A DNA stretch of 64,000 nt from Pseudomonadota bacterium. Lineage in GTDB: Bacteria; Pseudomonadota; Gammaproteobacteria; Burkholderiales; Thiobacteraceae. This document shows, in pieces, positions 58,118 to 64,000 of the stretch. The DNA lies in NCBI GenBank assembly GCA_021812385.1, contig JAKANO010000008.1:112621-176620 (forward strand), in the 5' to 3' direction. Positions within the stretch are counted from its first letter, which is position 1. Every line of letters begins with the position of its first letter. A program made the position numbers and the translations under genes. Below the pieces are notes generated by a model, which was given only the letters and a program-made list of their open reading frames with translations, did not search any database and had not been told where the DNA came from.

Positions 58118-59044
58118 TCAAGGATAGGTTGGCACCGCCAGCGCGTCCATCACCGCGGCGCGCGAGCTTGCCAGCGGGGCCAGCGGGTCGCCTATCAAGC
58201 GATACGCTTTGCAGGCGCTGGGGGAGGCCGGCGCGGCGCGCGCGACCAGCTCGCCGATGGTTTTGACGCCGGCGGATAGCGCATCGCACAGGCCGATGGC
58301 CCAGCGCGTGTTGTCGGTGTGCAGCGTGTCGGAAGTCGCGCCGAAGCTGGCGGCGGCCACGCCGCGCAGCGGCAGCGCCTCGGCATACGAAAGCCCGGTG
58401 CGGCGGCGGCTCGCGGTGCGGCAGCACAGCGACATCAGCGCGCCCATGGGCTCGCCGTCGAAGGCGTCGAAATGATGGCTGCGCACGCCGTGATAGCCCA
58501 CCCAGCCCACCGCGCGCCCATGGCCCAAATACACGCCCAGGCCCAGGCCGCTACCCACCGCGTCCACCAAGCCTTCGCGCGTGATGAGGTCGCCGCTCCA
58601 GCGAAAGGTTTGCCACTGCGCGCGCACCAGGGAATCGATGCGCTCGATCACGCGCAGATATTGCGGATGCCATTGGCTGAACAGGGCGAGGCTTTGTTCG
58701 GAAGCGGTGCGGCGCTGCACGCGCGCCGCGCAGGCAGCGAAGCGTTGATTGGCCGCGCTATTGCGCAGCGGCAGCCAAGCGGCGGGCACGCGCCGGCCAT
58801 CGCGCGCCATCAAGAACGGTCCGGGCAACACCGTGGCCGGTGCGCGCCGCGCATCGCCCGCCAGCAGCAGCGCCTCGATCGCATCGTGCCCATCGAGCAG
58901 CGTGTCGGCGATCGGCATCGCCTGCTGATAGCTGTCGACCACTACGTCGATGCCACGCCCGCGCCACGCCTGGATCAGCGCATCGAGGTCATCGAGCTGC
59001 GCCTGCGGCGCAACCAGCAACAGCCTTTGTGCGTGCTCCGCCAC
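58118..59044 (-). CDS. Stand-alone gingipain-fold (C25, clan CD) cysteine peptidase
   Basis: A 308-residue cytoplasm-type protein without signal peptide. The start is GTG at 59044; its first base is the last base of the upstream TAG stop, a tight coupling. Clan CD features: catalytic His175 in VYLGHGRAVGW, nucleophile Cys207 or Cys208 in GALMSLCCRTA after a beta strand, and the C-terminal YRLIGDPLAPL, which recalls the C25 GDP box. Gingipains are secreted, large and multidomain; this one is the bare catalytic core. Related caspase-like folds (CHAT, metacaspase) occur in defence and toxin systems. Target unknown; the preceding repeat protein is the obvious candidate. Confidence 0.75.
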   Translation of the reverse strand: MAEHAQRLLLVAPQAQLDDLDALIQAWRGRGIDVVVDSYQQAMPIADTLLDGHDAIEALLLAGDARRAPATVLPGPFLMARDGRRVPAAWLPLRNSAANQRFAACAARVQRRTASEQSLALFSQWHPQYLRVIERIDSLVRAQWQTFRWSGDLITREGLVDAVGSGLGLGVYLGHGRAVGWVGYHGVRSHHFDAFDGEPMGALMSLCCRTASRRRTGLSYAEALPLRGVAAASFGATSDTLHTDNTRWAIGLCDALSAGVKTIGELVARAAPASPSACKAYRLIGDPLAPLASSRAAVMDALAVPTYP

Positions 59045-62000
59045 TAAGCTACCTGCGGGTGCGATTGCACATAATCGACGCAGTTCTGCCACGGCTGGTA
59101 GTTCGCGGGCGGGCGATTCAGCAGCACGCGGCGCACGAAGTACTGCATCATGATCTGACCCTGCTGCTCGGGCGGGAAGTCCATGAAGTCGACGCCGGGC
59201 GCCGTGAGTTCGTCCTGTCCGCCCTCGCCGGTGGCGAAGCCTTCGCTGATGCTGGGCTCGGGGTTGCCGGCATAGTCGGCATTCGGCAGCGCGATGCTCA
59301 CATCGCCGGCGCCGCTGTTGTAGCCGTAGTTGTAGGCCGCGTCGCCCATCGCGATTTGCGTGAACACTGCATGCCCGAGGTAAACCGGCCCGACATTCTG
59401 GTTCTGCCACACATGCGTCATCTCGTGAATGAATTGGTAACGCTTGATCGGTACTTCATCGGCGTCGAAGTTGATCAGGTTGCCGGTGACGAAGGCGCGC
59501 GAGTCGGGATTGCCGGTGAAGAAATCCTGGATGCCGAAGATGATGTCGTTGGTCGGCGTGTCGGTGGCGATGAAGGTGTTGTCCAGATCCACCGTATCGG
59601 CGAACACCAGCTGCGCGTCGGCGCGCTCGGCCGCGGTGAGGTGGCGGAAGCCGTTGAGTAGGTTCATCAGTTCGATGACCACCGTGTCCAGCGCGCCCAC
59701 CGCCACTTCGAGCACCGCGATCAGCATGTCCTTCACATGCTCGCCGATGGCGCGCATGGTGCGCACGAAACGCTCGGCGAAATCCGCCGCCGCCTGCTGG
59801 AAGGCATCCACCACCTCGTTCAGCGTGCTGCCGAGCTGGCGCGCCGCGCGCGTGATGTTTTGCAGCGCCTGGTCCGGGTGTTTGATGGTCTCGATCACCA
59901 GCTCGGCCAGCGTCGCGCCCGCTTCCAAGGCGCCGCGCACCACTTCGAGCGCCACCTCGAAGGCCTTGCCGACAGTCCACACCACCAGCTTGGCGAGCTC
60001 GTAACCGGCCGCCAGCGCGCCCTTGATGAACTTGGCGATGCCGGGCAGAAAATCCGTTTCCAAATAATTCAAGGCGTAGGTGATGGAGTTGCCGACTTTT
60101 TCCCAGATGCTGCCCAACAGGTCGAGCGCATCGGCGCCGCGCGCGATGGCCCAGTCGATGGCCTCGGTCACCGCCGCGCCCACATCTTCGCAGAGCTGGA
60201 TAATGCGCTCGAACGCCGCCCGGGTTTGCGCCGCCGCCCAGTCGAGAATCTCGGTCACGCTCTTCTTCACGAAACGGATGGCCAGTACCGCTTCGCGCCA
60301 CAGCGCCGAGGCCAGCGCCTCGCCGCGATCCAGCAGCCAGCCGAGGATGTCGCCCACCGGGCCGAGCGCTTGCAGCACCGCGTTGATGATCTTGCGGAAC
60401 ACGAAGTAAGTCGCCTTGGCCACGGTTTCGAGAATCTCCACCACCTTGGCGCCCACCGCCAGCGCCGCCTCGACCAGGCGCGCCGCCGTTTTGTAGGTGA
60501 ATTCGACCATCTGCTTGGTGAACTCGACGATGGTTTTGCCGAGTTCGAACGCGGCCTTGACCACGGCTTTCAGCAGATTCATGGCCAGGCTCAGCGTGTC
60601 CTTGAGCAAATTCAGCAGCGTCTTGCCGAGCGCGAAAGCGGCCTGCACCACTTTCTTGATCGCCGCCAGCGCATGCGTGGCGATGGTCTTGATTACGTCG
60701 ACTAGCAGCTTGCCGGCCTCTAGCAATCCGGCAAGCACCTTGGTCACGATGTTGGCCGTCGCCGTGGCGATGTATTTGGTGAATTCGATCAGCGCTTGGC
60801 CGGCCTTGACCGCGGCGCGCGCGATTTCCTTGATCAGGTCCAGCCCGGCGTTGACCGCCGCGCTGATGATGTCGGCAAACGCTCGGCCGAGCTGTAGAAA
60901 CGCCGCCACCACGGCATCCAATAGCGACAGCGGGCGCGTCACCAGCGTCACCAAAATTTCGCCGATGGCCTTGCCCAGTTCGATGAAGGCCTGCACGAAG
61001 CCGCGCACCAGGGTCGCGCCGAATTCGAGCGCCTGCTGCAGCACGTTGCCGATGGTCTTGCCGATCGCCAGCAGCGCCTCGGCGCCGCGCTTGATGATGT
61101 CGTAGGTCTTGCTGGCGATGTAGGACAGCAGTTCGCCGAGCTGGCGGCCGAGGTTGTCGATGGCTTTCAGCACCGTGACCAATGCGTCCTTGGCGAGGTT
61201 GAAGGCCGCATCCAGCACATTGAACAGGCCTTGGCCGATATCTTCCAGCGCGCCCACGATCTTCTTCACTAGCTCATAGCCGGTTTCGAGCGCCGCGTTC
61301 AGCAGATCGAGGATGGATTTGCCCGCGGCTTCGATCAAGGACTTGACCAGATTCGCCACGTCGTTGGCGACCCAGTTGACCACATCGGCGATGGCTTGGC
61401 CGAGGGTTTTCACCGCGTCGACCACGGCGTCGACAATGGAGTTGATGGCGCTGACGATGGCATCGGCGACGTCCTCGAAGAAATCCACCACCGCCGCGTC
61501 GGTGTTGGGCGGCGCTGGCGGCTGGCCTTTTTGCAAGCGCGTGATTTCGGCGCCGGCATCGCGCAGATAGAACAGCACGTCGCGCAACGCGTGCTTGTCG
61601 ACGCTCTTGTCTTCCTTCAACACCAGGTCGCGCATCAGCGTGCGGCCCTGTGCGCGCGGCAATTGGCCGATGGCGTGCACCACGCCGCGCGCCTGGCCGG
61701 CATGGCGGTAACCCGAAATCAGCGTGCGCCGTTCTTCGCTGCTCATGCCGGCCGCCTGTTGGAATAGTTCGCGGTGGTGCAGCGGGTCGGCGATCGATTC
61801 GGCATAAGCTTGCGCCAGCCGCGCCGCGTCACTACGGCTGTGTTGGAAAACCGTGCGGAAAGTCGGCGCCAGCTCTACGGCGCGGTGCGGAACAGTGCGC
61901 ACCGCCTTGTTCATGGCCGGTAAATTTTGCAGGGAGACGCGCTGCACGGCTTGCAGTAAGCGGTTTGAGCTTGTTTCGGCGGCGACCGGTTTGCGTATGG

Positions 62001-62178
62001 TGCGGGAGGCGGTCGCAGTGGTTTTGCGGGGGCTGGTTTTCTTCATCTTGGCGGGCTTGGAAGCGCTGGCCTTGGGCGTTGCCGCCCGCCGCGGCTTAGG
62101 CGATACAGAAGCCTTGCTTTTGCCCGCCGCCACGGCCGGCGTTTTTTTTGAAGTGCGCGTTACCTTGGGTTTCACCAT
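59044..62178 (-). CDS. Large 29-residue-repeat protein with C-terminal HExxH zincin-like domain
   Basis: A 1044-residue protein without signal peptide, behind a perfect AGGAGG site. Residues 1-65: Lys/Ala/Ser/Thr/Pro-rich basic tail, histone H1-like. Residues ~70-220: soluble helical domain. Residues 255-835: about 20 consecutive 29-residue units (first one 26, one 4-residue insert at 629-632), consensus roughly AAxxLGKxIxEIL...; very alanine-, leucine- and valine-rich, amphipathic helices like those of tape-measure, apolipoprotein or lipid-droplet proteins. Residues 836-1044: globular domain with HEMTH at 918-922 and E-rich ISEGFATGEGG later, the pattern of zinc metallopeptidases (HEMTHVWQ resembles DUF4157-type HExxHxxQ). 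First gene of the five-gene operon. No known family covers the whole. Confidence 0.82.
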   Translation of the reverse strand: MVKPKVTRTSKKTPAVAAGKSKASVSPKPRRAATPKASASKPAKMKKTSPRKTTATASRTIRKPVAAETSSNRLLQAVQRVSLQNLPAMNKAVRTVPHRAVELAPTFRTVFQHSRSDAARLAQAYAESIADPLHHRELFQQAAGMSSEERRTLISGYRHAGQARGVVHAIGQLPRAQGRTLMRDLVLKEDKSVDKHALRDVLFYLRDAGAEITRLQKGQPPAPPNTDAAVVDFFEDVADAIVSAINSIVDAVVDAVKTLGQAIADVVNWVANDVANLVKSLIEAAGKSILDLLNAALETGYELVKKIVGALEDIGQGLFNVLDAAFNLAKDALVTVLKAIDNLGRQLGELLSYIASKTYDIIKRGAEALLAIGKTIGNVLQQALEFGATLVRGFVQAFIELGKAIGEILVTLVTRPLSLLDAVVAAFLQLGRAFADIISAAVNAGLDLIKEIARAAVKAGQALIEFTKYIATATANIVTKVLAGLLEAGKLLVDVIKTIATHALAAIKKVVQAAFALGKTLLNLLKDTLSLAMNLLKAVVKAAFELGKTIVEFTKQMVEFTYKTAARLVEAALAVGAKVVEILETVAKATYFVFRKIINAVLQALGPVGDILGWLLDRGEALASALWREAVLAIRFVKKSVTEILDWAAAQTRAAFERIIQLCEDVGAAVTEAIDWAIARGADALDLLGSIWEKVGNSITYALNYLETDFLPGIAKFIKGALAAGYELAKLVVWTVGKAFEVALEVVRGALEAGATLAELVIETIKHPDQALQNITRAARQLGSTLNEVVDAFQQAAADFAERFVRTMRAIGEHVKDMLIAVLEVAVGALDTVVIELMNLLNGFRHLTAAERADAQLVFADTVDLDNTFIATDTPTNDIIFGIQDFFTGNPDSRAFVTGNLINFDADEVPIKRYQFIHEMTHVWQNQNVGPVYLGHAVFTQIAMGDAAYNYGYNSGAGDVSIALPNADYAGNPEPSISEGFATGEGGQDELTAPGVDFMDFPPEQQGQIMMQYFVRRVLLNRPPANYQPWQNCVDYVQSHPQVA
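59674..61416 (-). repeat. Array of about 20 protein-level 29-residue (87-nt) repeats
   Basis: Unit starts at residues 255, 281, 310, 339, 368, 397, 426, 455, 484, 513, 542, 571, 600, 633, 662, 691, 720, 749, 778 and 807 of the encoded protein. Best examples: AFIELGKAIGEI, GLLEAGKLLVDVI, AAFALGKTLLNLL, AAFELGKTIVEFT, GALEAGATLAELV. Copies are diverged in DNA, so the register is kept by selection on the protein. Confidence 0.85.
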
Positions 62179-62508
62179 GATGCCTCCTGAATTTAAGGGA
62201 TGGAAACGTCTCGTTAAACAAGCCGAGCGTCCCGAGACAAGGACAAAAATCAGAAATTCAACCGTGCTTCAATGCGCGCAGCACAAGCGATGCAAACGCA
62301 AAATTGAAATGCAAATACCATATTAGTCACGGAAAAAATAAATTGGCGTTGCGCCAGCGGATTCTTGATTAAAGCCTGTTAATTTGGATCAACTGGCGTA
62401 CAAGCTATTGCGTGGCGGCCAAGAGGGGCGTTGGCACAGAAGGCATGGCGCTTGCGAGCAACGGCAGGAAGCCGTTGCAGGCATTTTAAGGAAAAGGCCT
62501 GGCCGGGT
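62179..62508. other. 330-nt intergenic region
   Basis: AT-richer than the flanking genes. It must hold the promoter of the five-gene minus-strand operon, but no convincing -35/-10 pair was found by eye. It has the AGGAGG site at 62183-62188 and an 8-bp inverted repeat (62458-62465 and 62471-62478, 5-nt loop), a possible end of the DUF748 transcript, though without a T run. Confidence 0.5.
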
Positions 62509-64000
62509 TCACTTCAAGGAAAAATCCACCCGGCTATTTTTCAGCTTGTCTTTGGGGTCGGCGCTTAATTTGGGTTCCAGCACGAACACGCGGTCGGCGC
62601 TTACCTTGCCGGTCTTGGCCAAGGCGTCGGCTACCGCGCGCGCGCGGCGCAAGGCGAGCTGACGCAGGTCGTCGTCGCCAATTACGGCATTGGTCAGCAT
62701 CAGCTTTTCCATTTCCGGCACCGGCAAATCCTTGGCAAAGCCGATGACATTGCGCGGCTTGGCGAATTTTTCGCGGCTGTACGCTTCTTTCAGCAGTTTC
62801 GGATATTCGGCCGGCTCGACTTTAACTTCATCCAAGGAAACGGGCGCCTTGCCTTGTTTGCTTAAGATTTCAAATTTCACCGCTTTCACTTTGCGCTCGA
62901 TGCTGGCGCGGCGCAGGCCTTCCTTATCGCCTTGTGGGTCGACGCGGCCGGTGATGTCGAGCTTGAGCGCGGGGCGCTGTTCCAGGGCTTGCGCCAGGTT
63001 TTGAATTTTCGTGGCGGCGGCCGCATCCAGGCGCGCTTGACCGTCTTCGAACTCGATATAAGAGAGCTGTTCGCTGTTGGGGAACAGGCTGCCGAGCAGC
63101 GCGAAGGGTGAGGTCAGCGCCTTGCCGATCAAATTAATGATGACGCGCACCACGATGCCGCCGATGCTGAATTTCGGGTCATCCAAGGAGCCGCTGATCG
63201 GCAGGTTGATGTCGATCACGCCATTGCGGTCGCGCAGCAAGGCCACCGCGAGCAGCACCGGCAGCTTGGTGGCGTCCGGGCTTTCCACTTTGTCGCCGAA
63301 GGTGAGCTGATCCAGCACGATGTGATTTTCGGCGCTGAGCTTTTTGTTTTCGATGCGGTATTTCACGTCCATCGACAGCTTGCCCTTGATGATCGGATAG
63401 CCGGCATAGCGTGCCGAGTATGGCGTGGCGGTCGGCAAATCGACGCCCTTGGCGGAAGCGGCAAGATCCAGGAATAAATTGCCCGACAGCGGATTGACTT
63501 TGCCCAAAATTTCCACCGGCGCGGTGTTGTCGACTTGGCCGCGCAGCTCGACATCGGCGGTGGTCGCGAGATCGGAGGACAAGCCGCTCACGCGCCCGCC
63601 GATATTGGTCAGGTTGGCCGAGTAATTCGGCTTGATGAAGCGATCGGAAAAATTGACTTGCCCGCCTTGCAGCACCACGCGACCGATTGTGATGGGGGTA
63701 ACCGCCGCCGGCGTTGTGGGCGCGGCGGCTACAGCAGGCGCGGCCTGCGCCGCTTCGACTTGCGGCGTGGCTGGCGCAGCGGTTTCGCCGGCCGCTGCCT
63801 GCGCGCTGCCGCCGACGATATGCTGCACATTCAGCGTGCCATCCGGATTAATGATCAAGCGCGAATAAAAATTGCTCAGCGCGATTTCGCCGATGGCTAG
63901 CTTGAGCGGTGCGGAGACGACTTGGATGCCGCCGAAGTACAGGCTGTCCCATTTCAAAAAGTCGTTGCTATTGACCTGGTCCACGCTGGCGAATCGATTG
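62509..64000 (-). CDS. DUF748/AsmA-like protein, 5' truncated
   Basis: The C-terminal ~496 residues of a larger envelope protein; the frame stays open to the window edge. It has repeated AsmA/DUF748-type segments (FYSRLIINPDGTLNVQHIVG, VVLQGGQVNFSDRFIKPNYSANLTNIGGRVSG, GYPIIKGKLSMDVKYRIENKKL, VDINLPISGSLDDPKFSIGG), an Ala/Pro-rich insert near the start of the visible part, and an OmpA-like C-terminal stretch (YIEFEDGQARLDAAAATKIQNL, DITGRVDPQGDKEGLR). Such proteins bridge the periplasm and take part in lipid transport or outer-membrane maintenance. Confidence 0.85.
   Translation of the reverse strand, partial: NRFASVDQVNSNDFLKWDSLYFGGIQVVSAPLKLAIGEIALSNFYSRLIINPDGTLNVQHIVGGSAQAAAGETAAPATPQVEAAQAAPAVAAAPTTPAAVTPITIGRVVLQGGQVNFSDRFIKPNYSANLTNIGGRVSGLSSDLATTADVELRGQVDNTAPVEILGKVNPLSGNLFLDLAASAKGVDLPTATPYSARYAGYPIIKGKLSMDVKYRIENKKLSAENHIVLDQLTFGDKVESPDATKLPVLLAVALLRDRNGVIDINLPISGSLDDPKFSIGGIVVRVIINLIGKALTSPFALLGSLFPNSEQLSYIEFEDGQARLDAAAATKIQNLAQALEQRPALKLDITGRVDPQGDKEGLRRASIERKVKAVKFEILSKQGKAPVSLDEVKVEPAEYPKLLKEAYSREKFAKPRNVIGFAKDLPVPEMEKLMLTNAVIGDDDLRQLALRRARAVADALAKTGKVSADRVFVLEPKLSADPKDKLKNSRVDFSLK

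Noticed and set aside
59045..59410. Upstream in-frame extension of the C25 peptidase into the repeat-protein gene
   Set aside because: The extension is Arg-rich, shadow-like sequence opposite in frame to the zincin domain; the GTG at 59044 fused to the upstream stop gives a compact domain.
59737..60705. Long open frame antisense to the repeat protein (322 codons)
   Set aside because: Its His/Arg/Leu-rich periodic sequence simply reflects the repeats on the other strand; no start context.
59674..61416. 87-nt periodicity as a possible CRISPR or DNA satellite
   Set aside because: The repeat is at protein level; DNA copies are diverged and lie in one open frame.

Overview
The window looks like a chromosomal piece of a betaproteobacterium, most likely of the Nitrosomonadales (Gallionella/Sulfuricella/Nitrosomonas type). 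This is inferred from gene order: yidC-mnmE, mnmG-rsmG-parA-parB, leuS-lptE-holA-proA-nadD-rsfS-rlmH-maf-rng, pilMNOPQ-aroK, aroB-dgt, and a PEP-CTERM regulatory block (EpsB-type sugar transferase, PrsK, PrsR, PrsT). No tRNA, rRNA, CRISPR array, insertion sequence or phage gene was recognised. The left end cuts yidC (5' part missing) and the right end cuts a DUF748-type gene (5' part missing).

Layout. 1-8.5 kb: origin-proximal housekeeping genes (membrane insertase, tRNA U34 modification, 16S methylation, chromosome partition), with a [2Fe-2S]/flavin reductase carrying an unusual N-terminal DNA-binding-like region set between mnmE and mnmG. 8.6-13.3 kb: small accessory genes (secreted pectin-acetylesterase-like hydrolase, DoxX, macrodomain, GlcG-like, cytochrome b561-like, TPR). 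13.3-23.4 kb: leuS to rng, broken by a palindromic dispersed repeat and a DUF2238 membrane gene. 23.4-34.2 kb: minus-strand DamX-like, dgt, aroB, then (after an inserted plus-strand K+-channel pair) aroK and pilQPONM. 34.4-37.4 kb: ponA and a nucleotidyltransferase-like gene. 37.6-45.5 kb: PEP-CTERM-type exopolysaccharide/regulatory block headed by a good sigma-54 promoter. 45.5-50.6 kb: branched-chain amino-acid ABC transporter (livFGMHK), containing a nested inverted-repeat element. 50.6-54.2 kb: cytochrome c, DUF255 protein and a Ca2+/H+ antiporter.

54.3-62.2 kb is the most unusual part: two convergent accessory operons. The plus-strand one encodes a 67-residue peptide with a CxxC motif, an MNIO (DUF692) oxidase and its partner protein, a RiPP-type maturation cassette. 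The minus-strand one is a five-gene operon with overlapping or nearly touching genes. It encodes a 1044-residue protein (basic tail, about 20 tandem 29-residue helical repeats, HExxH zincin-like C-terminus), a stand-alone gingipain-fold (C25) peptidase, an acyl carrier protein, a complete FabF-type ketosynthase and a half-length ketosynthase-like protein without the active-site cysteine. I know of no described system with this combination; its function is open.

Other points: nadD lacks ATG, GTG or TTG in its only usable frame and seems to start at CTG; two heptanucleotide tandem repeats of related sequence lie inside leuS and livM; two palindromic intergenic repeats share the same hairpin design.
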